From: Vandiemenella viatica
Lineage: Eukaryota > Arthropoda > Insecta > Orthoptera > Morabidae
Assembly: GCA_031002005.1 (NCBI GenBank)
Contig: CM061920.1
Location: 47,594,610-47,658,609, forward strand
Reading direction: 5' to 3'
Length of the DNA: 64,000 nt
Below, one piece after another: positions 45,126-56,754 of the stretch. Each line of letters starts with the position of its first letter. Positions within the stretch are counted from its first letter, which is position 1. The translations under genes were made by a program, and so were the position numbers. The notes beneath the pieces were generated by a model. The model was not told the DNA's origin. It saw only the letters and a program-made list of their open reading frames with translations, and made no database searches.

Positions 45126-45864
45126 TAAATCATAAGGTCACCTTTAAATTAACTTCAGATTTATTTCACAAAACTCAAAAGTACATACCCACCACCACCA
45201 ATAAAACTACTTATTCATTTTGACTGTGGATAAAGGCAATACGGCACTTCATCTCTTCAAATTGCGGGTTCTGACCACGCTTTCGTTTGCTTAGTCTCCA
45301 CACTGTGTCACAACTGCTATGAGCTTGTCATTCGTCATGAAGCACTTTCATTTAATGACTTGCAAATAACATTTAGTTTCTGTTCCGTCTGCTCAAACAA
45401 TAATTCTTGGCACGCAGCCAACTTAATACAAGGGTGTGCAGCCAACTTGCGACCAACTTGTTTGGTGGCCTGTTGCAGACTAATTCAACCTTTTCATCTG
45501 CTCTACCGTAATGCAGGGCGCAGCAGCCTTATTAAAACAGGGCTTGCAGCCAAACTTAATCCAAGACACAACTGTGGTAGCGGAATACTCCCAACCGAAC
45601 TATTTGGCGGTTCGTTGCAGATTAACTCAACAATCACTTTTTGCCTCAAGCTTCTCTGCGCTTGACAATGCTTCATTACAATTTCAAGCTTTACTCATGA
45701 TATGAATGGTTTCATACTGTCTCGCCACAATGTTTTATTTATTTATAAATTGAAATTTGAGTTTTATAAATGAGGTAGATGAAGTTGACTTTTAACCATT
45801 TTTCACTATTATTTTCATATTTTAAGTTATTACAATTAATAATTTAAATTTATCTAAGCACTAA

Positions 45865-46760
45865 TTGGTGTACAATATTTTTGGTTAGCCTGTCTTTTGC
45901 TAATACAAATAGATTTGATGGTTTCCCCATACACGAGCAGGTGACATATTACTTCCTATGGGAGAAACAAGTATTTTCCAAGTCCAAGCCGCAAGTAGAC
46001 ATTGTTTGGCCTTGAGACTTATTTATTGTCAAAGTGAAAGCCAAACGAATCAAAATTGAAGCCTTGATGATGATTCTGACAGCATCATTGGAATATGTGG
46101 CAACAGGACAATTTATTCTTTAAACTTTCTAGTAAAAATAGTTGCTTCAAGAAAATTTCTGGTGATTCTTTTGATGACCAAACATGGAGCATTGCATAAT
46201 CTAGGTGGATTTAAATTATGAAGAAGAATAATTGGTGAACCATTCTTTAACCGAAGATTGATTGGTGGTATATCCAAAGTATTTAAAAACTCAGTTGGAA
46301 AATTTATGGCTTAATTTCATCTACAATAGTATCTATTGATTTAAAATACATGTGATCACCTGGTAACATCTGTTGTATCTGGAAGTTAATTTTGTCAACA
46401 TCAACATTTTTTGCTGCCAAAATAGCATGATTACTGAGCCATTTCTGATCTAAGTAATTATTCGGTATATCTGGGAAAAAACTTTCAATTAGTTGATTTT
46501 CTGAGTGAACAACAGTGCATAATTTGTCTCTCAATTTGATGTAGTGTGTATTTCGATGCAGTTCTATTTCACTGTTTCCAATATCCAGCAATTGCTTATA
46601 AAATACTTGTGCTGATGGATCATTTTGCAATTGTACTCACATGTTCATGGTCAATTGAAGTGTTTCAACATTCCTCCATAAAAAGGATTGGTTTAAACTT
46701 GTGTTAATCTCATCGGCAAAAGTAGAGCAAGGAATGACTGGTAATGTCTGTAGGAAGTTA
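45865..46760 (-). pseudogene. Helitron helicase, Pif1-type C-terminal half, frameshifted
   Basis: The minus-strand translation begins FGGTVLLLSGNFLQTLPVIP (helicase motif with the GDFRQ-type block altered to GNFLQ). It continues FADEINTSLNQSFLWRNVE, then the open frame 46304-46630 (RDKLCTVVHSENQ, DQKWLSNHAILAAKNVDVDK). The C-terminal motifs follow in shifted frames near 46000-45865 (CGLDLENTCFSH, GKPSNLFVLA). This is the DNA-unwinding domain of the Helitron Rep-helicase. It is joined directly to an N-terminal fragment, so the central part including the replication-initiator nuclease is missing. Confidence 0.82.
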
Positions 46761-47700
46761 CCAGACAGTAGTAGGACAGTACCACCAAAAAACTAACAGT
46801 GTTATGTTGACATGTGATTTTAATCACTCTATTATCAACTGGATCACCAACTATAATAACTGCAACTTCATCTACAGTTGGCACATTGAACCTGCCAGCA
46901 TGTTCTGATGATACATCGGCTGTGATAACAATTTGATAATTCTCTGTTTTTAATTGTGGTGGCACTCTTTTAAACAATTGAGTAAGTTGATTATTATTTT
47001 CCAAAAAAAATTCCAACAATACCACAATTGCTCGCTCTTCTGCTTGTTCAATGAAATTATACTGGCACTTAGTTGTGACACGTTCTTCACAACTTCCTAT
47101 AAAATAGATTTGGAGAAACTTTGGGTCATCATTAGGCATCAGCATCAACAACCCAATCTTATGGTACACCTGGCCTTGTATTTTGAATGTGGTTTCAAAA
47201 TGACGTCCATCAGATGTGAGATCACAAATTTTAGTTTCCCCAAAAGACATCATTTGAAAGAAAGAATTGAATTTGTGTGACTTGCACAAAAACAATTTCA
47301 AATAATTTGATGGGTTTGAGCAGTAATAATACAACTTTTCCTGATGCACAACATGCTGGCTGCTTCATTGCAAAATTTCAACGCCTGCGATTGCAATTTC
47401 AGAATGTGCAGAGCAATCAAAGTATGGTGCATATTCTAACACAATACGAACAAATGATGCATGTGTGAATACACGGCTGATTTGCTGTCTCTCTTGATCT
47501 CTTTCCCTAAATGTAGCTATGTGCTGTTCTCATGCCGCTTTCTTGTTCTTGATATATTTTGTTGCAGACGTTCATCATGGATTTATTGAGAGTCTTGCTT
47601 ACGACACCCTGCTGAATGATTCTTTGAGCTTCGTTACTTGCCATGATTTGTTCCGCCGATTGGTGAGCTCTCTGAACACATTTGCACTGTGCCTCTCAGC
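46693..47700 (-). pseudogene. Helitron Rep-helicase N-terminal fragment
   Basis: The minus-strand frame 46693-47349 includes NSFFQMMSFGETKI, GQVYHKIGLLMLMPNDDPKF, QYNFIEQAEERAIVVLLEFF and VDEVAVIIVGDPVDNRVIKI. These blocks are characteristic of the N-terminal Helitron-like domain. Shifted frames upstream to about 47700 show Arg/Glu-rich sequence (RERDQERQQISR) and a Cys-containing segment before it, as expected for the extreme N-terminus. The frame switches around 46790 straight into the helicase, without the HUH endonuclease. Stops and frame breaks make it inactive. Confidence 0.82.
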
Positions 47701-47828
47701 TACATGCATTGTTGAGGTTAGATTTTTTCACAGCATTGCAACAATAAAAATAAAAATAAGAAGCAAGCAAGAAATACTTACACATTTTTGAATTTATCGT
47801 AATGTTTTCTTTAATGTTGTATTCATGT

Positions 47829-49359
47829 TGTAAGCTACCTCAGAATTTATTAAATTCTAACCTTTTTTCTACAAGACATGGGTAACAGGCATCTTAGAGA
47901 AGCTGATACTGCTTATAGCTTATAGCCCAACACAGGGCATCTAAAATCTAAAAACCAACTAAACATATAATAATTGCCTTGAATAGACCTTAAATGATAT
48001 ATAGTAGCCTTTAAACTCACCTGAATCATCGTAATCCCGAACAATCCAGCTTGTAAACTCTTAATTTTGATTACGTGATAACATCAACATTTCACAATAC
48101 TTTTCGATGCAGTAAAAAGGAGTTATAATAATAATCAAACAGGAGAAACTGAATTTTGTAGTAAATAATACACGATCTATTGTTTCAGGCATAAAAAAAA
48201 GAAAACACATAGTTACATAAACCGGCAGTTTTAAACACCTATAACAGTAAATTTAAAGCATTTCTGATACCAACTGATATTGTAATTAAAACTTAAATTC
48301 TTCCTGTACCTTGTACTGAAATTTCAAGCAGTTCTGTACAGTTAATCAAGTCTGAAAGGATATTGAAAAAATGATTGCATCTAATTTGAAACACCTGCCA
48401 GCATACATAAATTCTCACAGCCAACTAATTAAAGTCAGGGAATAAAATTACTTTTAAACAATGTATTGGAAACCGGGGAATATTATGCCGAAAACTATTT
48501 TTCTGGAAAGTCCTTACTTTCAGAGCAATTCATGATAGACTTTTTTAATTTGAACTTTTAAGATGGCGCCAACACAAGTATTTTTAACAAGCATGGATAC
48601 ACTAACACACACAAGTCTAGAGAAGTGACATCAGATTTTCTATGCAGCAACAGTTGAGAATTTATTGCAGCTAAACGAGTGAGTTCTACAAGAAACATCA
48701 AAGGGGAGAAAGTTGTTGATTGTACATGTCTCCAAATGATATTAAATTCTGAAAGTTCTACAATGCATATGATGTCACCTGACATGGCCTTTCATATTGG
48801 GAAATTTCGGCCGCCTTTGGCTTGTTGCCTGTGGATTGTCATGTGGGTAGGACCCATGCTCATAGGGGCGAGAAGCTCAGTTTGGGCTCTTGTAAGAAGT
48901 TCAAACTACATGCCTTTGGGGCAGCCATCAAGGATTTTTAAGATGGTGCTTCCAGTCTAGAATTTGAATATGTGATGCAAAATTTTCTCAGGGGTTTGGG
49001 TATGACTGGCTTCTATGTTTCAAACTTGCAATATTTTGAAATGAATATTCGATGTCTATCAACTGTAAATGTTAATTTTCTTGTGGTATTTAATAACAGA
49101 ATATAGTGATGGTGAAACTTCAAAAGTGATTTTATTTCAGTAGTTCAGAAATGAACCCTTTTTTCTACAGAAGGTAAAAACATTGGGGAGTGGCAACCAA
49201 AAATATTTTACAGTTGACTTTATTTCCAAGGTACACTCATGGTCTAAAAATTTTGAATAATTGGAATCTTCGATAGATTTTAAGTTATGATGTCTGAAGT
49301 GTGAAGCTAGTTAAGGTGATGACTGATATTCAACCACAGTATTGGTTTTGTCCCTTACA
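47829..49359 (+). mobile_element. Solo LTR, 1531 bp, TSD ATGT
   Basis: Begins TGTAAGCTACC and ends TCCCTTACA, giving TGTAAG/CTTACA inverted tips. Perfect 4-bp duplication ATGT at 47825-47828 and 49360-49363. It is alignable along its length with 56827-58370. Inserted in the upstream part of the Helitron. No internal coding sequence, so a solo LTR left by recombination is the simplest reading. Confidence 0.85.
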
Positions 49360-49820
49360 ATGTGTGTAATTATTTTGTCATTAAATATGATAGCATACAA
49401 ATGACACACAACAATATAGTATAATTATATCACAATACACAGCACGATTATAAAAATGACAATACACAAAAAATTCAAGAAACTTGGTTATGTCGTAAAC
49501 ATAAACACAAATGATGTGGAATAGACTGTACCATAAAGAAATTGAAACACAATGCCATCTATTGAATGGTTGCCCAACCTAGATAACCAAGTGTTGTGTT
49601 AGAAACTTATGGAACTTACAAATAATTACAAAACATTTTCCTATGACAAACATTCAATGAACATTTATTTCCTATCTATAACTATTGAGATAAAAACTAT
49701 CCTATCTCTTAAGTTGAACTAAATTACTCACAGTAAGCCAAATTTCATGAAAATCAGATAAGTAGTGTCAGAGTTTATCTCAGACAAACATCATGACGTG
49801 AGATTTTTATATACATACGT

Positions 49821-50009
49821 TTTAAGGAATAATTCCTATATTGAAGGTAACATAAGACTTAAGTTAAACTGCGCATGTTATATAATGTGATATTTAATTG
49901 AATTTGCACTGACAAATTTGTTTTTAATTACTACTAATCAGTGGATATAGAATGCATGTGGTTTCAGACCAATAGGCTAACAGAATATTCTCCAGACTTA
50001 GCATTAAGT
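49821..50009. other. Short AT-rich stretch
   Basis: No feature seen. Confidence 0.3.
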
Positions 50010-50345
50010 ATAAATTAATTAAATTAAATTAAATTGCAATGGAGTGCATGCTCCGGTGGCAATTTCCCTAGACACCCATCTTCCCCCTTTTCTGCATCTA
50101 CCTACATTTACCCTTTACAAATTTTAGCTTTAAATTCTTTCAACATTTTTAGCAAATTATTAATCATTTCTCATGGTAACTTATTCCAATCCCTGAGACC
50201 CTTACCTAATAAAGAGAATCTTCCTACCCCCTTGTGCCTGAATTCGAGTGCCAGCCTGTGGTCATGGTCATCTTTTCCCTTTCAATTCTTACATCAATAT
50301 CTTTCCATGCTTCATCACCAATATACTCCATGTACTGTCCCCTTA
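50010..50345 (-). mobile_element. CR1-type LINE 3' end
   Basis: Antisense 3' terminus: TTAATTAAATTAAATTAAAT tail, TGCAATGGAGTGCATGCTCC, then UTR and the end of ORF2 up to about 50345, where similarity breaks. The repeated AATTA units show the family's microsatellite-like tail clearly. Confidence 0.8.
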
Positions 50346-50486
50346 ATAGGGACAATGAGTTATGGTATTATTCCAATCTTCATTTTTGATAGGCAATAGT
50401 TTCTTTCTTCTACATTATTTATTTTATTATCACTATATTTAAATCACTTTCAAACCATATGTAAAAATTGTAGAATTATGATTCAC

Positions 50487-50616
50487 CTGCTGTAGAATAG
50501 AAAGGTGACATTATTGACAACATCTTGAGGCTCTGTGCGGGAAGCTGGTGCTCTAGTGTTGACAAGGTGGATACCATGCCCTGCATCATCAGCCAAAAGT
50601 CGCCAGCGAGCAGGAC
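50487..50616 (-). CDS. Candidate internal host exon, product not recognised
   Basis: A 130-nt island, GC-rich against AT-rich surroundings. On the minus strand it has an acceptor ending TGCTTACAG and a GTGAATC donor. Reading after two split bases, 42 codons are open: PARWRLLADDAGHGIHLVN, then TRAPASRTEPQDVVNNVTF and LFYS, ending with two split bases. The clean frame, balanced codons and matching splice sites make a real coding exon likely. I do not recognise the protein. It lies between a LINE tail and a piggyBac-like element, so its introns are transposon-filled. Its outgoing phase would accept the exon-like island at 13606-13687. Confidence 0.55.
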
Positions 50617-51099
50617 CTGTAAGCATTTATTTCTATAGTTTTCAAGCCTTTACTTGTTAACCCTTTAACTGCTACCGTTCGGCCGGCCGAGCCCTCGCTG
50701 AGTGCGGCTTTGTTTACGCCTAAGCTGTTTACCTGCGCTGGAATGCCGCATTAGACCGGACCGCTGTGTGCTGAATACATCTGGAGCGTTGTGTGTGGAG
50801 TTCTTCTGCTGTCGCTCTGCGATTTGAAACCGCAGATACAAAATAAATACAGTTAATATAACATCTAAAGTTTTTAAACCACTTCATAGTGAAAATATAG
50901 TGTGAATTGATTCTCGCGTATCTGTTGGTCTCATCAGCATTAGATATCATATGATATTCCGTTAGAAATATCAGGAAAAATGACAAACTGCTGGAATGTT
51001 AACGTAATCCACACTTGTGTCCTGCAGCTTAATCGACAAGCACATGCTGTCAAACACGTCACTAAAGCATTCTCTTTTTCCACACATTTCGCTCGAACA

Positions 51100-51265
51100 A
51101 TCTGTAGCTTCAAACTCTGAAAAATGGTCATTTTCCACTAGCTGATGTACACAGCTTAGGAAAATTACATCGAGATCCTGTCGAAGGGTTATCACTGTCA
51201 TCCATATTAAAGTGATTATGTTCACTGTCGCTTCTAGTAATAATCTCCATGATTTCTTCCGCGGT
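51100..51265 (-). pseudogene. piggyBac-like transposase N-terminal remnant
   Basis: The minus-strand frame within 51128-51349 reads EEIMEIITRSDSEHNHFNMD then DSDNPSTG. This is the acidic Asp/Ser/Glu-rich start common in piggyBac-family transposases. It is cut at its start by the SINE, and no catalytic DDE region follows. Assignment relies on its position within the TTAA-flanked element. Confidence 0.4.
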
Positions 51266-51480
51266 ACAAACACGACGGCGTATTCGGGAGGACGATGGTT
51301 CAAATCCCCGTCTAGGCATCCAGATTTGGGTTTTCCATGGTTTCCCCAAATCACTCCAGGTGAATGCCGGGATGCTTCCTTCAAAAGGCCATGGCCGAAT
51401 TCCTTACCATTCCTTGCCCCCCATTCTTTAACATCTCTAAAAACCTCGCTGTTAAGAGACGTTAAGCAGTTAAAAAAAAT
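51265..51480 (+). mobile_element. tRNA-derived SINE, 5' part incomplete
   Basis: Contains a polymerase III B box GGTTCAAATCC at 51297-51307, followed by TTTTCCATGGTTTCCCCAAA and TCCAGGTGAATGCCGGGATG, GC-rich body sequence and an A-rich end (51472-51480). This layout, and the body in particular, resembles tRNA-derived SINEs that I recall as abundant in grasshopper genomes. The A box is not clear, so the 5' end is truncated or decayed. Confidence 0.7.
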
Positions 51481-51639
51481 AATGACTGTATGCCATTTTC
51501 TCAGCGAAAACTAAAAGGAAAAGAGCAACACAAATTAGATCGCAGCTGCCAATGCTCAAGGGCCGAATGAGGAAAACAACTAACCACCCTGGGTGGAAAT
51601 ATGGCTTCATAGCCAGGCCGCTAAGAGGCTAGCGTGTTA

Positions 51640-51785
51640 ACACATCTGGAGTACAGACAGGGCGGCGAGGCGGCGCGTGTATACACGTCTGGTGCAGAGA
51701 CAGAGCGGCAAGGCGGCGCGTGTATACACGTCTGGAGCACCTGGGCGCAGTAGTAGCCACGCGCGTTAACGCGTCTACAGCAGTC
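51640..51785. repeat. 43-bp subterminal repeats with palindromes
   Basis: Two 43-bp units each contain the palindrome GTGTATACAC (51677-51686, 51720-51729) and the block AGGCGGCGC. A third related unit carries GCGTTAACGC near 51765-51775. Located next to the right end of the piggyBac-like element, where transposase-binding repeats are commonly found. Confidence 0.75.
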
Positions 51786-51795
51786 AAAGGGTTAA

Positions 51796-52179
51796 GAGAG
51801 TGTAGTGTGTATCGCTTGAATTGACTATTGTAGTACAAAGTGCTTTGCCTTCTTGAGCCATTTCTTTAATTAATATAACATTATCAGGTGAATAGCTTAG
51901 TTAACAAGGTGTGTCACACAATAGTTTGTAAATGGAATTCACTGTTATCATCTTCTAGTGAAGTGTCACCAGTGAACACTGTATTAATTCTCAACGCCTA
52001 GAAAAACTTTGTTCTTAGATTTCTTTACAATTTCTTATAGTTAGAGCTAAATTCCTTTTTGTGATTTTTTATCCAACAGGAAACAGAATCCTACTGCTGA
52101 CACTCTGTTGTCTATTTCCTTGTCTCTCCATCTGTCTTTTTGTACATCTGACCATCAATCTATCATAAGCCTATAGCAC
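51796..52179. other. AT-rich stretch
   Basis: No gene seen. Confidence 0.4.
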
Positions 52180-53589
52180 TCGAAAGTATGATCTCAGAAA
52201 GGTGGTGAAGAAGGCACAGCATACCAGCGTACAAATCATGCAGGTTCTAAGCTGCTAGGGTTAGCCACAGTTGAACCACACTTTGGAGTGGGTAAAAATG
52301 GAAATGGAGGTGCTACTTGGAAAAGGCACTAGTTCTATTTTGGGCATTGTGCCAGTAGACATGATTGATAGGCAGAGTTTCACTAGATATGGCCTACACC
52401 TGAATAGAACGGGGAAAGGGTACTTACTGAATTATTAACTAAAGCTATAAGGGATCCCACTTCCAGTTATGAAGGGGTCAGGGCAAGGTTAGGGGCTGTT
52501 GGTGAGGGGATAAAAATAAGCAATCAAAGGGATTCTGATTGTAGATGCACGATGAGAAAAAACACAAATGTTTCAGAAATTGATGAAGCTCTTGAAATAA
52601 TCACATATGAATGTACAACTAGAAAGACAAGGGTTAATGCTAGAAATACCACAAAACCAGTAATAAGAGTGTTATTGGTAAACTGTAGAAGTATAATGAA
52701 CAAATAATTTGCAAATTTAATATACATAATCCACAAGTAATTATAGGTGTAGAGTTTTGGATAAACAAAGAATACCAGAAAATATGTTTTCCCTAATGGT
52801 TACAGTGTGTGCCACAGAGAAAGAGGAGCAATTGGTGGAGGAGTATTCTTATTGATTAGCAAAGATTACTAGAGTGATGGTAGGTCATGACCATGAGTTA
52901 CTAGTGGTAGATTTTTGGGGTGATAAAAAAAAAACAGGGTGTTGGCTGTTTACCATAGTGGAAGAATAAATTATGGAGATGGTTTTCTTGGAGAGAAACT
53001 AAATTCATATTCACAGTTCAGAGGTGAGTGTAGAATGGTCATTATTGGAGGGGATTTAAATTTATCAGATGTTAACTGGGTAGGAAATCAGATAAATAAC
53101 ACAAGGGAACAGAGATTTGTAAACACATTGGTAAGGAAATTTACACAAGTTGTAGAGCAGAACACAAGGGGACCAAACATGTTAGATATCTTTGTAACAT
53201 AACCTCACAAAAATCTTGTGTAGTGTCAAGTAACTGAAGGAATAAGTAATCACAGTGCAGTATGGATGTATATTAGTGGATTCAGTAAACCAGTGGCCAA
53301 AACTCAAAGGGCAAAAAGGTATAATTATGAAAAGGTGCACACTTTATATTTGAAGAGATATATCAGAGAAAAGCTCAACAAATGGAAGGATGGTACAAGT
53401 ACACTGGAGGTGAAGTGGGAAGAGTTTAAACAGATAATAAGAAAGGGTGAGGAAATGTTTATTCCAAAGCAGAAAATGAAGAGCTGTACAAAAACTACAT
53501 AACACAATGGGGAGGTGAGAAGGTTAGTGAAGAGGTTAGTGAGACAAGAACATTACAGTGTTAAGAGATAATAAGGTAGGAAGTTTTGG
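52180..53589 (+). pseudogene. CR1-type LINE copy, ORF1 end to endonuclease
   Basis: Collinear with 32670-33214 and 34789-35562: ORF1 C-terminal part with FTRYGLHLN near 52380, the ORF2 start (VLLVNCRSIMNK, 52668-52705), and endonuclease at 52939-53202 (MVIIGGDLNLSDVNWVG, NMLDIF) followed by the lysine-rich linker 53266-53502. It lacks the insertions present in copy A, so it serves as an empty site for both. RT is absent; sequence switches to an RTE-like LINE near 53590. Confidence 0.75.
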
Positions 53590-55260
53590 TCTAGGATAAA
53601 GAAATGAGCATGGAAGCAGGTTGCTGGAATTTTGTGAAAGATATAAGCTAGTATTAGCAAACACACTGTTTAAGAACCATGCAAGAAGAATATACACCTG
53701 GAAACGTCCTGGGGATACAGACAGATATTAGCTAGATTATATCATGGTCAAACAGCGATTCAGGAATGAAGTTCTAGACTGTAAAGCATACCCAGGAGCA
53801 GATATAGACTCCAACCATAATTTGGTAGTAATGAAGTGCAGGCTTAAATTTAAGCGAATAAGGAAGCAGTATAAGCAGAACAGACTGAAAGTGATAAACT
53901 TAAACAATCTAGCACGAGATAAAAATTTGCAGAAATGGTAGACTTAGCTCTAAGAAGTAACTCTGAAAAGAGCTCAACCAAGGACAAATGGAATGCATTT
54001 AAGACCAAAATGATGAAAGCTGGTAAAGAAACATTAGGCTTTAGGGAACAAGTTTCCCGGAAACCTTGGATCACAGAAGAAATTTTGGAGCTGATGGATC
54101 AGAGGAGAAGGTACAAAAATGCTCAGGATGAAGCAGGAAGAGAGCAGTACAGGCAATTTAGAAATCAAATAAATAGGAAATGCAAAATAGCAAAAGAAAA
54201 ATGGCTACAAGAAACGTGTGAAGAATTAGAAAAGGAAATGGTCATAGGTAAAGTACATGCTGCCTATAGAAAGATCAAACAGAATTTGGAGAAATGAAGA
54301 AAAGAGGCATGAACATTAAAGCTGACGTCGAAATTGATGACTTAGGAGATCCTGTTATGAGGACAGAATTTAATAAAGCTCTGAATGACTTGAAAGCAAA
54401 TAAGACAGTTGGAATTGATGAGATCCCTGCAGAACTTCTTAAATCCCTAGGAGAGGAAGGAATCGATAGATTATTCAAGCTGATATCAAAAAGTTATGAA
54501 ACAAGAGAAATTCCAACTGATTTTAATAAAAATATCATCTTCACACTTCCAAAGAAAGCACAAGTTGGCAAATGTGAGAATTATCACACCATTAGTCTAA
54601 CATCACATGCTTCGAAATACTGACCAGAATAATATACAGAAGGATGGAAAGGGTAGCAGAAGAGATGGTACGTGAAGATCAGTTTGGATTTAGGAAAAAT
54701 CACGGTACAAGGGAAGCAATTCTGTCTTTAAGATTAATACTTGAAGTGCGGATCAAGAAAAACAAAGATACTTTTATGGCATTTGTTGATTTAAAAAAAG
54801 CTTTTGACAAGAAGTTCAAAATTTTGAAGAAGTCAGGTCTAAAATATCGAGATAGAAGAATACTCTATAAACTATATAAGAATCAAGTGGCTATAATAAA
54901 AGTAGAGAATAATGAGAGACATGTATCAGTTAAAAAGGGTTTGAGACAAGGTTGTAATCTATCCCTATTAATATTCAACTCGTATGTAAGAAAAACAATG
55001 AAGAAAGTCAAAGAAAATTTCCATGTGTCATAAGTTATCAGGGAGAAAAAAATCAGTATGCTATGATTTGCTGATGACAGTGTCTTGTTAGCAGAAAGGG
55101 CTGAGGACATTGAGAAATTACTGGTAAGATCACAGAAATCAAAGAAAAGGGATACTTGGTCTCTGTCTTGCAAAAGTGCGGAAGCAAGTGAAAGTGGCCA
55201 GAAGGATAGGATCTGCTGGAATATTCTGCCGATGAAGTGGTACAAGTAATCAATCCCCCT
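53590..55260 (+). pseudogene. RTE-like LINE fragment (endonuclease end, linker, RT)
   Basis: The endonuclease end reads RLLEFCERYKLVLANTLFKN, then LDYIMVKQRFRNEV and AYPGADIDSNHNLVVMK (the catalytic SDH block as SNH). The linker contains PWITEEILELMDQRRRY (54058-54110). The RT starts at 54294 (KANKTVGIDEIPAELLKSLG, then SLTSHASKY) and continues at 54644-55033 (QFGFRKNHGTREAI, FMAFVDLKKAFDKKF, GLRQGCNLS). The catalytic box near 55060-55085 is broken. The pattern fits the RTE clade. It is 5'-truncated and ends before the 3' UTR. Related to the antisense copy at 1590-3920. Confidence 0.8.
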
Positions 55261-56754
55261 GAGCAAAAGGGTCATTGAAACATTTTTATTGTAAAAGAAC
55301 TGGGATTGTACTACAGCTAAAAATAGAATGTTCTGTTGTTCTTTTTTCAGATTCATAATGTTTCCTTTTTTAAACATTTCGTCAATGCTTTCTGAATTTA
55401 CTCATAATTTTGCTTTAATTCTGTATTTGAAGATTTATATAAGATATTTTATGGTAAATATGCTCAAAATATGATACCAAATAATATTCTTCTAATCTAA
55501 CTTTGGCAAAAATCATTTTAACATCGATTTTAACAAAAAAAAAAAGACCTGTCTCAAACTATCCAAACTTGATAGGGTAACATTGGTACAAGAAATGAGG
55601 AAAATTTCAGTTTGAAAAATAGTCACAATTTGGCTAATAATGCCTTCATTCAAAAGAAGAAGATCAAATCTAACCAAAAAACTCACCTCCTTTAACTAAT
55701 TTTGTACAGATTTATCAAAATTCTCAAAAGTATCCAAAAAGTGTATCAAAGTAGCCCTGGTTTAGGGTAACTTTTTTTCTTGATGTTTAAAACCATGCTT
55801 GAATTTCAACTTCAGAATCAAATATCTCATCTGTACTATTTTCTACCCTCAAAGTTCCATATGTTGTTTTTATCCTTATGACTTACTGTATCTCTGAATA
55901 TGAATGTAGAATTTTCTAATATAATACAAGAAATTTCCTTAATGCAACCAATGTTTACAAAACATAGTAATCGAATTTGACTTTTTACTTCTACTTCTCA
56001 CTTGAAAACTCTAAGAAAATGTTTTAAACATGATTTGCTATAGGACTGATACCAGCACGCAACCCTTTAAAATAATTTTGGTAATTTATTAACATAATTG
56101 AGGTTATATGATATCATCAGAAATGCTACATGATTAGCCCAGAAACCTACCCCAAGTAACTTGCTATAATCTATAAACACCAGTAAACTGTAGTAGTCTT
56201 TGCTAAATAGTTTGAATACCACTCCGCCAATTGCTTCTCTCTGTGACACACTCTGCAACTATTATATATATAAAAAAAAGAAACAAAAAACAAAGAAAAA
56301 AAGAAAAAAAGAAAACAACTAATTGTCTAGAAGTACTTCTTTTAACTAAGACTCCACCCCTATAATTACTTGTGGTTCATATGTCTCTTTTAATATATGT
56401 GGTAACAGAATGGACAAAAACTCCAAATCAGCACAAATCTGTTGGATCTTTACACTTGCAATTCAGAGAGTGTTTTTTGAGTTGGTGGCCAGAAATGAAT
56501 GACAAAGAATGAGAAGGCTTTTCAAAGTATTAAAGCCAGTGTTTAGTATGTAATACAAAGGATCGCCATTTTATGGTTCAACCAAAAGTGCCTGCAATCA
56601 GCCTTCAATGGTCAATAATAATAGGAAAATATGACAATCATTCCATCCTATCAACTTTACAGTAACAAATACAATCAAGTAATTTTATAAATTCTTTACA
56701 CTGGCTGGAAATGAAGTGTATTTAGAAAAATTTGTATTGTAAAAACTTGGTAAA
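55261..56754. other. AT-rich stretch without supported genes
   Basis: Intron-like, with an A/G-rich run at 56273-56316. No coding or terminal repeats seen. Confidence 0.5.

Larger units (their letters stand above)
43932..49820 (-). mobile_element. Helitron with internal deletion and nested insertions
   Basis: The 3' end on the minus strand reads GTACCGGGTTAGCTAG, ending CTAG at 43932 next to a T, as Helitrons do. The 5' end is near 49820, with TATATAAAAATCTCACGTCA and a following CATGAAATTTGG, typical of insect Helitron starts in my recollection. Between them lie Rep/helicase pieces (45865-47700, minus). Insertions inside are a CR1-type LINE tail (44446-44935) and a solo LTR (47829-49359). 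The exact 5' border is not certain. Confidence 0.7.
50661..51791 (-). mobile_element. piggyBac-like element, internally deleted, with SINE inside
   Basis: TTAA flanks on both sides (50657-50660 and 51792-51795). Ends are CCCTTTAACTGCT on the left and, inverted, CCCTTTGACTGCT on the right. TTAA targets and CCCTTT-type ends are diagnostic of piggyBac. The 1131-bp body retains only a transposase N-terminus-like piece and contains a SINE. Subterminal palindromic repeats lie at 51640-51785. Confidence 0.88.

Noticed and set aside
51297..51307. Functional tRNA gene at the B box
   Set aside because: No A box, no cloverleaf or acceptor pairing; the surrounding body is SINE-like.
51640..51785. Host microsatellite or CpG island promoter
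   Set aside because: The repeats are confined to the end of a TTAA-flanked piggyBac-like element.
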